Positions 13,949 to 21,358 of a DNA stretch of 22,379 nt are shown piece by piece. This DNA comes from JAMIFN01 sp035906235 (GTDB lineage: Bacteria > Pseudomonadota > Gammaproteobacteria > Burkholderiales > Burkholderiaceae_C). The number at the start of each line of letters is the position of its first letter. Position 1 is the first letter of the stretch. The stretch lies in the NCBI GenBank assembly GCA_035906235.1, contig JAMIFN010000047.1:1-22379 (forward strand), in the 5' to 3' direction. The translations under genes and the position numbers were made by a program. The notes beneath the pieces were generated by a model. It saw nothing but the letters and a program-made list of their open reading frames with translations. It ran no database searches and was not told where the DNA came from.

Positions 13949-16840
13949 ATGAGCATTGATTTTTCTAAAACCCTGAACCTGCCCGATACGCCCTTCCCCA
14001 TGCGCGGTGATCTGCCCAAACGCGAGCCGAAATGGGTGCAAGAGTGGGAAGAAAAAGGCCTCTATCAGCAGCTACGCGCCGCCCGCCAAGGTGCGCCCAA
14101 ATTCGTGCTGCACGACGGCCCGCCCTATGCCAATGGCAATATCCATATTGGCCATGCGGTGAACAAGGTGTTGAAAGACATCATCACCAAATCGCGCCAG
14201 CTCATGGGTTTTGATGCCGCCTATATTCCCGGCTGGGACTGCCACGGCCTGCCGATTGAAAACGCCATCGAAAAAATCCATGGTCGCAAATTGAGCCGCG
14301 ACGATATGCAGGCCAAAAGCCGCGCCTTTGCCACCGAGCAAATCGACGGCCAACGCGCTGACTTCAAACGCCTGGGCGTATTGGCCGAATGGGACAATCC
14401 CTACAAAACCATGAACCCCGCCAACGAAGCGGGGCAGCTGCGCGTATTCAAACGCGTGATGGAACGCGGCTTTGTCTATCGCGGCCTCAAACCCGTGTAC
14501 TGGTGCTTTGATTGCGCATCTTCTTTGGCTGAATTTGAAATTGAATACGCCGACAAAAAAAGCGACACCCTGGATGTCGCCTTTGAAAGCGATAACGCCG
14601 CTGGTTTGGCACAAGCTTTTGGTTTGGACGCCCTGCCCGCAGGAAAAAAAGCCTTTACCGTGATCTGGACGACCACGGCCTGGACCATCCCCGCCAACCA
14701 AGCCCTCAACGCCCACCCCGAGCTGGACTACGCCCTGGTCGATACCCCCAAAGGCGTGTTGCTGCTGGGCGCGAATCTGGTCGAAAAATGCCTGGCGCGT
14801 TTTGGCATGGAAGGCCAAGGCCAAGTGCTGGCCACGGCCAAGGGCGAGGTGCTGCGCGGGCAAGTCTTCCGCCACCCTCTCTACGATTTAGATACAGGCG
14901 CGGATGCCTACAGCTACCGCCGCACTTCGCCCCTGTACCTGGCCGACTATGTCAGCGATGGCGACGGCACGGGCATTGTGCATGCCGCCCCCGCCTATGG
15001 CGTGGACGACTTCAACAGCTGCGTCGCGCACGGCCTGAAATACGCCGACATCTTGAACCCCGTGCAGGGCAATGGCGTCTATACGCCCGATCTGCCCCTG
15101 TTTGGCGGTCAGCATATTTGGAAAGCCGTGCCCCTGATTTTGCAAACCCTGCAAGAACACGACCGCCTGATGGCCACCAGCCCCATGGAGCACAGCTACC
15201 CGCACTGCTGGCGCCATAAAACCCCCGTCATCTACCGCGCAGCGGCGCAGTGGTTTATTCGCATGGATGCAGGCGAAGGCGTATTCACCCAAGACAAAGC
15301 CCCAAAAACCCTGCGCGAAACGGCGCTAGCGGCCATCGAGCAAACCCAGTTCTACCCCGAAAACGGGCGCGCGCGCCTGCGCGACATGATTGCAGGCCGC
15401 CCTGATTGGTGCATCAGCCGCCAGCGTTCTTGGGGCGTGCCCATCCCCTTCTTTATCCACCAAGAAACGGGCGAGCTGCACCCGCGCACCATGGCCATCA
15501 TCGACCAAGCGGCCGACATGATCGAGCAAGGCGGCGTGGAAGCCTGGAGCCGCGTCACGGCCGAAGACATTTTGGGTACGCAAGACGCACCGCACTACAC
15601 CAAAAGCACCGATATTTTGGAAGTCTGGTTTGACTCAGGCTCCACCTTTGAGCATGTCTTGGGCAAACAGTTTGGCTCACACAAAGGCGCGGCGCACGAG
15701 AGCGGCCCCGAAGCCGATTTGTATTTAGAAGGCCACGACCAACACCGTGGTTGGTTCCACAGCTCGCTACTGCTGGCCTGCGCCCTGTACGACCGCGCGC
15801 CGTATAAAGCCCTGCTAACCCACGGCTTTACCGTGGATGGCAAAGGCCGCAAGATGAGCAAAAGCGTGGGCAATGTGGTGGCGCCGCAAGAAATCAGCGG
15901 CAAGATGGGCGCCGAAATCATCCGCCTATGGGTAGCGGCCACCGACTATTCGGGCGATTTGGCGATTGACGACAAAATCTTGGCGCGCGTGGTTGATGCC
16001 TACCGCCGCATCCGCAACACCCTGCGCTTTTTGCTGGCCAATACCAGCGATTTCCACTTCAGCCAAGACGGGCTGCAAGCTGAGGATATGCTTGAGCTTG
16101 ACCGCTGGGCAGTGCTGCGCACAGCGCAACTGCAGGGCGAAATTCTGGCGCATTACCAAGCCTACGAATTCCACCCCGTGGTCAGCAAAATCCAGCAATT
16201 TTGCTCAGAAGATTTGGGCGGTTTTTACCTCGATGTGCTCAAAGACCGCCTCTACACCACGGCCGCAGGCTCCACCGCGCGACGCAGTGCGCAAACGGCG
16301 TTGCACCATATCACCCAGACGCTCTTGCGTCTGATGGCGCCCTTCCTCAGCTTCACTGCGGAAGAGGTTTGGGCTTTAAACGGCAGCTCGCCCAGTATTT
16401 TCACCACAACAAACTATGATTTTGATAGCTACTCAGGCAGCATTCATGCTGAAAAATCAATAAATCTCTTAGATAAATGGCAACGCATCCGCACCCTACG
16501 CGAAGCGGTGAATAAGGACGCCGAAGCCCTGCGCGAAGCCGGCCAAATTGGCGCTTCGCTGCAAGCCGAAGTCAGCCTAACAGCGAGCGGCCAAGACTAT
16601 GCCGATTTGGCCAGCCTAGGCGCAGATTTGAAGTTTGTGCTGATCAGCTCCGTCGCCACCTTGGTGCAAGGCGCAGCCGATACGCCGCTAGCCATCAGCG
16701 TGCAGCCGACCAGCAAAACCAAATGTGTACGCTGCTGGCATTACACCGACGATGTGCAGACTGAAGGTGAACACGCGGGCATTTGTGGCCGCTGTGAAAG
16801 CAATCTGTTTGGCGCGGGCGAGCTGCGCACCATGGCTTAA
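13949..16840 (+). CDS. ileS: Isoleucyl-tRNA synthetase
   Basis: This class I synthetase charges tRNA-Ile. It has 963 residues, slightly long for the bacterial type. HIGH is at 66-69 in NGNIHIGHAV, the editing region includes TTTAWTIPANQALNAHPELDY, KMSKS is at 635-639, and the C-terminal zinc site has Cys 926, 929, 946 and 949 (CVRC, CGRC). I choose ATG 13949 (MSIDFSKTLNLPDTPFPMRG), which fits the family; the frame is open further back through ribF. Residues 824-838 (near DFDSYSGSIHAEKSI) are read from an interspersed repeat, and local base composition drops there. lspA, the usual next gene, is missing. Confidence 0.96.
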   Translation: MSIDFSKTLNLPDTPFPMRGDLPKREPKWVQEWEEKGLYQQLRAARQGAPKFVLHDGPPYANGNIHIGHAVNKVLKDIITKSRQLMGFDAAYIPGWDCHGLPIENAIEKIHGRKLSRDDMQAKSRAFATEQIDGQRADFKRLGVLAEWDNPYKTMNPANEAGQLRVFKRVMERGFVYRGLKPVYWCFDCASSLAEFEIEYADKKSDTLDVAFESDNAAGLAQAFGLDALPAGKKAFTVIWTTTAWTIPANQALNAHPELDYALVDTPKGVLLLGANLVEKCLARFGMEGQGQVLATAKGEVLRGQVFRHPLYDLDTGADAYSYRRTSPLYLADYVSDGDGTGIVHAAPAYGVDDFNSCVAHGLKYADILNPVQGNGVYTPDLPLFGGQHIWKAVPLILQTLQEHDRLMATSPMEHSYPHCWRHKTPVIYRAAAQWFIRMDAGEGVFTQDKAPKTLRETALAAIEQTQFYPENGRARLRDMIAGRPDWCISRQRSWGVPIPFFIHQETGELHPRTMAIIDQAADMIEQGGVEAWSRVTAEDILGTQDAPHYTKSTDILEVWFDSGSTFEHVLGKQFGSHKGAAHESGPEADLYLEGHDQHRGWFHSSLLLACALYDRAPYKALLTHGFTVDGKGRKMSKSVGNVVAPQEISGKMGAEIIRLWVAATDYSGDLAIDDKILARVVDAYRRIRNTLRFLLANTSDFHFSQDGLQAEDMLELDRWAVLRTAQLQGEILAHYQAYEFHPVVSKIQQFCSEDLGGFYLDVLKDRLYTTAAGSTARRSAQTALHHITQTLLRLMAPFLSFTAEEVWALNGSSPSIFTTTNYDFDSYSGSIHAEKSINLLDKWQRIRTLREAVNKDAEALREAGQIGASLQAEVSLTASGQDYADLASLGADLKFVLISSVATLVQGAADTPLAISVQPTSKTKCVRCWHYTDDVQTEGEHAGICGRCESNLFGAGELRTMA
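16420..16462 (+). repeat. Interspersed repeat, copy C, in frame inside ileS
   Basis: TTTTGATAGCTACTCAGGCA continues with GCATTCATGCTG and AAAAATCAA. This is the best match to the left half of the family pattern. The right half forms a perfect hairpin, GCAGCAT with ATGCTGC around TC. Ends TTGAT and ATCAA are inverted. No stop codon arises in the ileS frame. Confidence 0.75.
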
Positions 16841-16893
16841 AGCCGCGCAAGGGCTTCCGCTCAGGGCTGACTCACCCCTTTCTCCACATCCGC

Positions 16894-16908
16894 CTAGGGT
16901 TTCCCTAG
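16894..16908. other. Short hairpin after ileS
   Basis: CTAGGG and CCCTAG pair perfectly around TTT. There is no T-run, so it is not a convincing terminator. No other terminator is visible between ileS and lemA. Confidence 0.4.
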
Positions 16909-16951
16909 AGTGGCAAGAAAACTTGCAGCCCTGGATTGGCACATTCTTCCT

Positions 16952-16991
16952 GTAGGATGGGTGGCCTACTTTTTAGGAAAGCCCACCCTAC
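16952..16991. promoter_or_regulatory. Hairpin abutting lemA start, REP-like
   Basis: GTAGGATGGGT (16952-16962) pairs with GCCCACCCTAC (16981-16991) over 11 positions with one A-C mismatch and one T-G pair. The loop holds TTTTTAGGAAA, the only ribosome-site-like sequence, and the lemA ATG starts two bases after the stem. The GTAG start and GGGTGG composition recall REP elements, but only one copy is seen here. Confidence 0.5.
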
Positions 16992-16992
16992 C

Positions 16993-17586
16993 ATGTCTAT
17001 TCAATTGATTATCTTTGCTGCTATTGCCCTGACTCTGCTGCTGTGGGGTATGGCGGTTTACAACCGCATCATCGTGCTGAAAAACGAGCTGAAAAATGCC
17101 TACGGCCAGATTGATGTGCAGCTCAAACGCCGCTATGACCTCATCCCCAATTTGGTGGAAACGGCGAAAAAATACCTCAGCCACGAACGCGAGACCCTCG
17201 AAGCCGTGATTGCCGCGCGCAGCCGCGCCCATAGCGCCAGCGAAAAACTGCAGCACACACCAGCCGATGGCAAAGCCATCAAAGACCTGAACCAGGCCGA
17301 AGCCATGCTGCACGGCAGCCTGGGGCGTTTGCTTGCCCTGCGCGAGAGCTATCCTGAGCTGAAAGCCGACCGCACCATCGCCGAGCTGAACGAAGAGCTG
17401 ACCAGCACCGAAAACCGCATCGGCTTTGCGCGCCAAGCCTATAACGATGCCATCTTGGCCTACAACATTGCTGCCGAACAGTTTCCCGATATATTGCTGG
17501 CCAAACTGCTGGGCTTTGTCAGCCTGCCTATGTTGCAAGCGACCGAATCGGCTGAAGAGCGCAAAGCACCCAAAGTGCAGTTTTAA
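16993..17586 (+). CDS. lemA: LemA family protein
   Basis: This is a membrane-anchored helical protein of the LemA family, 197 residues. One N-terminal transmembrane segment (IQLIIFAAIALTLLLWGMAV) is followed by the family block YNRIIVLKNELKNAYGQIDV, then QLKRRYDLIPNLVETAKKYL. Long amphipathic helices follow, with ELNEELTSTENRIGFARQAY and NDAILAYNIAAEQFPDILLA near the end. The biochemical role is not established. The family often sits next to M48 proteases or TPM-domain proteins. I start it at ATG 16993; a longer frame to 16936 would run through the hairpin. The ribosome site AGGAAAG is 12 bases off and in the hairpin loop. An M48 peptidase gene follows after 98 bases that include repeat copy D. 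Confidence 0.93.
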   Translation: MSIQLIIFAAIALTLLLWGMAVYNRIIVLKNELKNAYGQIDVQLKRRYDLIPNLVETAKKYLSHERETLEAVIAARSRAHSASEKLQHTPADGKAIKDLNQAEAMLHGSLGRLLALRESYPELKADRTIAELNEELTSTENRIGFARQAYNDAILAYNIAAEQFPDILLAKLLGFVSLPMLQATESAEERKAPKVQF

Positions 17587-17616
17587 GCGGCCACCCCGGC
17601 ATTTTTAGGCATGCTT

Positions 17617-17660
17617 TTGGCATTTTAGGCCGTAAAACCTGCCTGAGCAGCTATCAAAAA
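17617..17660 (-). repeat. Interspersed repeat, copy D, between lemA and M48 gene
   Basis: On the minus strand it reads TTTTTGATAGCTGCTCAGGC, then AGGTTTTACGGCCTAAAA. This is the closest match to the family pattern over its full length. It lies inside the presumed lemA-M48 transcript. Confidence 0.75.
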
Positions 17661-17684
17661 CGAAGTATTACGCAAGCCTAAACC

Positions 17685-18785
17685 ATGCGTTTTTTTGAGC
17701 ATCAACGCCAAGCCAGAGCGCAGTCGCGCCGCCTGTCTTGGGTGTTTGCGGGCATTATTTTGCTCCAGCTCTTGCTGGTCAATGCGGCCTTGCTCCTGCC
17801 CTTTGCTTTGATTGCTTGGCTCTTCAACAGCTCTTGGCATGCGCTGACGCCGCAGTATTTTTTTGCGGTGAACACCGGCGTCAGCTTGGCCTACATCTTG
17901 GGCGGCTGGTGGCTGGAATCGAGCCGCTTGGCCGATGGCGGCCACGCCCTGGCCAAACGCATAGGTGCCGTGCCCGCCCAGCGCCTAGAAAACAACCGTG
18001 GCGTGGCCAGCAGCCGCGCTGCTGAAATCCAGTTCACCAACATCGTGCAAGAGATGGCGCTGGCCGCCAATATGCGCGCGCCTGCGGCTTTTGTGCTGCC
18101 GCGCGATGCCAGCATCAACGCCTTTGCCGCCGGCTGGGACGAACGCGATAGTGTGATTTGCGTCACCCAAGGCGCGCTCGAACAGCTCAGTCGCGATGAG
18201 CTCATGGGCCTGGTGGCACACGAGTTCAGCCATATCTACGAAGGCGACACGCGCCTGAATATGCGCCTAGCGGGCATGGTGCTGGGGCTGGAGCTGCTGC
18301 ACAACCTCGGCATGGCCATGACCGAGGGCACAGACGACAAAATAGACGCGCCCGGCATGATTTTGGGCAGCGTGCTGCGCGCTGCAGGCTGGCTGGGCTG
18401 GACGGCGGCACGCATGATGAAGGCCGCCATCTCGCGCGAGCGTGAATTTTTGGCCGATGCCCGCGCCGTGCAATACACGCGGCAAAAAGACGGCCTGGGC
18501 GCCACGCTGCGCAAAGTGCAGTGGCAGCACGACGAAGCGGGCTTGGCTTTCACCAGCATTCACCCCGCCGTGCAGCATATGTTGCTGGTAGGCGCATGGG
18601 TTGAGGCCAGCCCGCTCTTGCAAACCCATCCACCTATTGCCGAACGCATCAAACGCATTTATGGTCGCTCCATGCCGCCGCTCCACGCCGATGAAGGCAG
18701 CAAAGCCGCTTGGAAAAACCCCTTTGCGGCCTCGCAGCCCCTGCCATTTGCGCAACTCCAGCCCACTCGAACCTCAGGAGAGTAA
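17685..18785 (+). CDS. M48-family zinc metalloprotease, membrane-bound
   Basis: This is a membrane metallopeptidase of 366 residues. Two transmembrane segments lie at about 18-47 (WVFAGIILLQLLLVNAALLL...) and 59-77. The zinc motif is HEFSH (179-183), with H179 and H183 as ligands and E180 catalytic. The third ligand is in REREFLADARAV (E254). The C-terminal THPPIAERIKRIYG is the usual closing block. It is related to HtpX but differs in topology and flanks, so the symbol htpX is not given. It would act at the membrane in protein quality control; partners are unknown. lemA precedes it and a small exported protein follows at 3 bases; the ribosome site of that gene lies in its last codons. Confidence 0.92.
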   Translation: MRFFEHQRQARAQSRRLSWVFAGIILLQLLLVNAALLLPFALIAWLFNSSWHALTPQYFFAVNTGVSLAYILGGWWLESSRLADGGHALAKRIGAVPAQRLENNRGVASSRAAEIQFTNIVQEMALAANMRAPAAFVLPRDASINAFAAGWDERDSVICVTQGALEQLSRDELMGLVAHEFSHIYEGDTRLNMRLAGMVLGLELLHNLGMAMTEGTDDKIDAPGMILGSVLRAAGWLGWTAARMMKAAISREREFLADARAVQYTRQKDGLGATLRKVQWQHDEAGLAFTSIHPAVQHMLLVGAWVEASPLLQTHPPIAERIKRIYGRSMPPLHADEGSKAAWKNPFAASQPLPFAQLQPTRTSGE

Positions 18786-18788
18786 ACC

Positions 18789-19088
18789 ATGATGCATCCC
18801 GCCCCCATCAGCCACCTACGCCGACACAGCTGGGCGCTGCTCTTCCTGGCCGCCTTCAGCCTCGGCCTGCACGCCAGCGATGCCCATGCCGCCAAGCGCA
18901 AAAAGGCCAAAGTCGATTGCCGCGCCGATGTCGAAATGAGCAAGGCCGACGAGCTGCGCTGCCATGCTGTCAAAACCCGCTACATCAAAAGCCCCAGCGA
19001 AGAAACCCGTGCCGAGCGCGAACGCCGCTTAAAACGCGAATGCAAAGGCCGCCCGAATGCGGGCGCTTGCTTGGGCTTTGCCTCATAA
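18789..19088 (+). CDS. Small exported basic protein with four cysteines, unknown
   Basis: This protein of 99 residues is of unknown function. A signal peptide is probable (WALLFLAAFSLGLHASDAHA, cut before AKRKK). The mature part is about 62 residues, very basic, with four cysteines (KVDCRAD, LRCHAVK, RECKGR, GACLGF), enough for two disulfides. The ribosome site CAGGAGAG is 7 bases before ATG 18789 and overlaps the end of the M48 gene, which suggests translational coupling. ATG 18792 is an alternative start. It is followed by a strong bidirectional terminator. I do not recognise the family. Confidence 0.8.
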   Translation: MMHPAPISHLRRHSWALLFLAAFSLGLHASDAHAAKRKKAKVDCRADVEMSKADELRCHAVKTRYIKSPSEETRAERERRLKRECKGRPNAGACLGFAS

Positions 19089-19107
19089 AAGCCCACTTTT
19101 ATCCATA

Positions 19108-19140
19108 AAAAACGGCCTGAATTTCAGGCCGTTTTTGGTT
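19108..19140. terminator. Bidirectional intrinsic terminator
   Basis: AAAAACGGCCTGA (19108-19120) pairs perfectly with TCAGGCCGTTTTT (19124-19136) around ATT. A-run and T-run flank both sides, so it serves the small exported protein gene and probably clpP, which converge here. Confidence 0.9.
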
Positions 19141-19178
19141 TTTTTGGCGTAAAAGCTGCCTGAGTAGCTCACTTTTTA
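19141..19178 (-). repeat. Interspersed repeat, copy E
   Basis: On the minus strand it reads GTGAGCTACTCAGGCAGC, then TTTTACGCCAAAAA, a close match to the family. It lies between convergent genes, directly after the terminator and just beyond the clpP stop. Confidence 0.7.
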
Positions 19179-19199
19179 ATAGTGCGCAAAGGCTTGAAA

Positions 19200-19817
19200 T
19201 CAAGGGCGTTTGGCAATCACCTGATCGACCAGGCCATAGGCTTGCGCCTCGGCTGCATCCATCCATTTATCGCGCTCCACATCGCGCTCGATTTGCTCCA
19301 GCGGCTGGCCGGTTTGCTCGCTCAGCACTTGGTTCAGGCGATGGCGAATTTTCAAAATCTCTTTGGCGGTGATTTCGATATCGGTAGCCTGCCCTTGCGC
19401 CCCGCCCGATGGCTGGTGAATCATGACGCGCGAATTGGGCAGCGCGATGCGCTTGCCCTTGGCACCTGCAGCCAGCAAAAATGCACCCATGCTGGCGGCC
19501 ATGCCCGTGCACAGGGTCGAGACTTCGGGTTTGATGAAGTTCATGGTGTCAAAAATCGCCATGCCCGCGCTGACCGAGCCGCCAGGCGAGTTGATGTACA
19601 GATAAATGTCCTTCTCTGGGTTTTCGCTTTCCAAAAACAGCATCTGCGCCACGACCAGATTGGCCATATAGTCTTCGACGGGGCCAACCATAAAAATGAT
19701 GCGTTCTTTCAGCAAACGCGAGTAAATGTCATACGCGCGTTCGCCCCGGCCAGATTGTTCGATGACCATGGGAACCATGCCCAAGTTGTTGATTTCGTAG
19801 GGGTTGTGCATGGCCAT
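19200..19817 (-). CDS. clpP: ATP-dependent Clp protease proteolytic subunit
   Basis: This is the serine peptidase barrel of ClpXP/ClpAP, in the cytoplasm. It has 205 residues from ATG 19815-19817, which has GGAG eight bases upstream; the frame stays open to 19898 but the extra residues do not fit. The catalytic triad is S109 in GMAASMGA, H134 in MIHQPSGG and D183 in ERDKWM, with the same spacing as E. coli. INSPGGSVSAGMAI is the substrate-binding strand. It follows tig on the same strand with two terminator-like hairpins between them. clpX, which normally follows, is absent: the next gene is convergent. Confidence 0.97.
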   Translation of the reverse strand: MAMHNPYEINNLGMVPMVIEQSGRGERAYDIYSRLLKERIIFMVGPVEDYMANLVVAQMLFLESENPEKDIYLYINSPGGSVSAGMAIFDTMNFIKPEVSTLCTGMAASMGAFLLAAGAKGKRIALPNSRVMIHQPSGGAQGQATDIEITAKEILKIRHRLNQVLSEQTGQPLEQIERDVERDKWMDAAEAQAYGLVDQVIAKRP

Positions 19818-19862
19818 GGCCGTCACTCCAAAAGTAGGAAAAAGAGGAAGAGGAAAAAGAAA

Positions 19863-19895
19863 ATGGGGCTGAACGCACAGCCGTTCAAGCCCCAT
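19863..19895 (-). terminator. Second hairpin between tig and clpP
   Basis: ATGGGGCT plus GAACG pairs with CGTTC plus AGCCCCAT in a 13-bp stem with one bulged base, followed on the minus strand by TTTTCTTTTTCC. It may end or attenuate transcription coming from tig before clpP. Confidence 0.6.
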
Positions 19896-19904
19896 CATAA
19901 CGAG

Positions 19905-19926
19905 AAAAAAGCAGCTTTTTGGCTGC
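19905..19926 (-). terminator. tig terminator
   Basis: On the minus strand GCAGC pairs with GCTGC around CAAAAA and is followed by TTTTTT. It begins 8 bases after the tig stop codon. Confidence 0.7.
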
Positions 19927-19933
19927 CGCGCAT

Positions 19934-21253
19934 TTAAGCGGCTTGTTGACCCATCAGCTCTTCAAAGCTCAGGGCTTTCTCGACTTTCTTCAGGTTTTTC
20001 AGCGCGAATTCGGTGACATTGTTTTCTGTCACAGCAGCGCGTACTTCAGCCACGCGTTCCGCATCGCTCAGGTACCAGCGCACCACTTCGGCAGGTTTTT
20101 CATAGCTGCCAGCCAGCTCTTGGACATGCGCTTGCACTTGGTCTTCGGTGGCGTGCAGGCTGTTTTTCTCAACCAACTCAGCCACGATCAGACCCAGGCG
20201 CACGCGGCGTTCGGCCTGGGGGCGGAAGATTTCTTCGGGGATAGGCGCTTTGTCTGCGTCAGGGATACCACGGGCTTTCAAATCAGCACGGGCACCAGCC
20301 ACCAATTGCGCCAGTTCAGCCGTTACCACAGAGTTAGGCAGATCGAGCTCGGCTTGCGCGGCAATGGCGTCGAGCACAGCCGATTTGTTGCGCGCTTGCA
20401 CGCGGAATTTCACTTCGCGTGCCAGATTGCTTTGGATGTCAGCGCGCAGGCCAGCGACGGTGCCATCGGCAATGTGCAGCGATTTGGCAAAAGCGTCGTC
20501 CACCTCGGGCAGCTTGGCTTCTTCGATTTTGTTCACGGTAACCATGAAATCGGCTTGTTTGCCAGCCACATCTTGGCCGTGGTAATCGGCCGGGAAGCTG
20601 AGCGGGAAAGTTTTGCTCTCACCCGTTTTCATACCCAGCACAGCGTCGTCAAACTCTTTGAGCATTTGGCCTTTGGCCAAGGCAAAGCTAAAGTCTTCGG
20701 CTTTGCCGCCAGCAAATTCTTCGCCGTCGATTTTGCCAACGAAATCTACCGTCACGCGGTCGCCAGCTTGGGCAGCCGCGTCAGCCGCGCGTTGGGCAAA
20801 GGTTTGGCGCTGTTGGCGCAGGATATCGATGGTGCGGTTAATCGCATCTTCGTCCACAGCCACGCTCACCACTTCCACTTCAGCCGCAGCCAAATCGCCC
20901 AATTTCACATCAGGAAAAACTTCAAACTTGGCGTCAAACACCAATTGGCCTTCGGGCGGCGTGCCTTCTTGCTCGGCGATAGAGGGCTGACCCGCTACGC
21001 GCAGGCCGGCTTCTTGCGCGGCTTCGTAGAAGGCTTGGCCAATTTTGTCGTTGATGACTTCAAACTGGGTGCTGTAGCCATAGCGCTGAGCCACTACGCT
21101 CATGGGCGCTTTGCCTGGGCGAAAGCCGTCGAGTTTGACTTGCTTGGCCGTGCGGCGCAGGCGCTTTTCCACTTCAGCGGCGATGTCAGCCGTGGGCACG
21201 GTCAGGGTGATTTTGCGTTCGAGCTTTTCGAGGGTTTCTACAGTCACAGCCAT
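19934..21253 (-). CDS. tig: Trigger factor (ribosome-bound chaperone and prolyl isomerase)
   Basis: This chaperone binds the ribosome exit tunnel and folds nascent proteins. It has 439 residues, close to the family's 430-450. The ribosome-binding loop is GFRPGKAP (43-50). The FKBP-type isomerase domain is visible in the middle (GDRVTVDFVGKIDGEEFAGG, then FPADYHGQDVAGKQADFMV). The helical C-terminal domain follows. The start at ATG 21251-21253 (MAVTVETLEKLERKI) matches the family; its ribosome site is weak. It leads the tig-clpP pair. A degraded tRNA-Leu 3' end lies 33 bases upstream. Confidence 0.97.
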   Translation of the reverse strand: MAVTVETLEKLERKITLTVPTADIAAEVEKRLRRTAKQVKLDGFRPGKAPMSVVAQRYGYSTQFEVINDKIGQAFYEAAQEAGLRVAGQPSIAEQEGTPPEGQLVFDAKFEVFPDVKLGDLAAAEVEVVSVAVDEDAINRTIDILRQQRQTFAQRAADAAAQAGDRVTVDFVGKIDGEEFAGGKAEDFSFALAKGQMLKEFDDAVLGMKTGESKTFPLSFPADYHGQDVAGKQADFMVTVNKIEEAKLPEVDDAFAKSLHIADGTVAGLRADIQSNLAREVKFRVQARNKSAVLDAIAAQAELDLPNSVVTAELAQLVAGARADLKARGIPDADKAPIPEEIFRPQAERRVRLGLIVAELVEKNSLHATEDQVQAHVQELAGSYEKPAEVVRWYLSDAERVAEVRAAVTENNVTEFALKNLKKVEKALSFEELMGQQAA

Positions 21254-21285
21254 GATGCGAGAAAAAATTTAAGAGAAAAAGAAGG

Positions 21286-21312
21286 TGGTGCCGGAGCCGC
21301 TATCGAACTCCG
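21286..21312 (-). other. Degraded tRNA-Leu 3' end, probable attachment-site remnant
   Basis: On the minus strand the sequence ends GTTCGATAGCGGCTCCGG then CACCA. CTCCGGC, discriminator A and CCA would pair perfectly with the 5' strand GCCGGAG used by the tRNA-Leu at the left of this window. The T loop is recognisable (TTCGAT), but the T stem does not pair and one base is missing. The rest of the tRNA (anticodon arm, D arm) is absent. This is what remains at the far end of an island inserted in a tRNA 3' end, or a decayed tRNA gene. Confidence 0.5.
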
Positions 21313-21358
21313 ACGCAAGTTATTGATTTAAAAGGAAAAGCAATTTTCAAAAACCTCA

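Noticed and set aside
16936..16992. Longer lemA start at 16936
   Set aside because: It would translate the hairpin region before the transmembrane anchor. MSIQLIIF at 16993 is the family start.
21286..21312. Functional tRNA gene upstream of tig
   Set aside because: Only the 3' end is present; there is no anticodon or D arm, and the T stem does not pair.
19919..21331. Long open frame on the plus strand over tig
   Set aside because: It is the antisense shadow of trigger factor: it has no family features, while the minus strand gives a complete, well-conserved protein.
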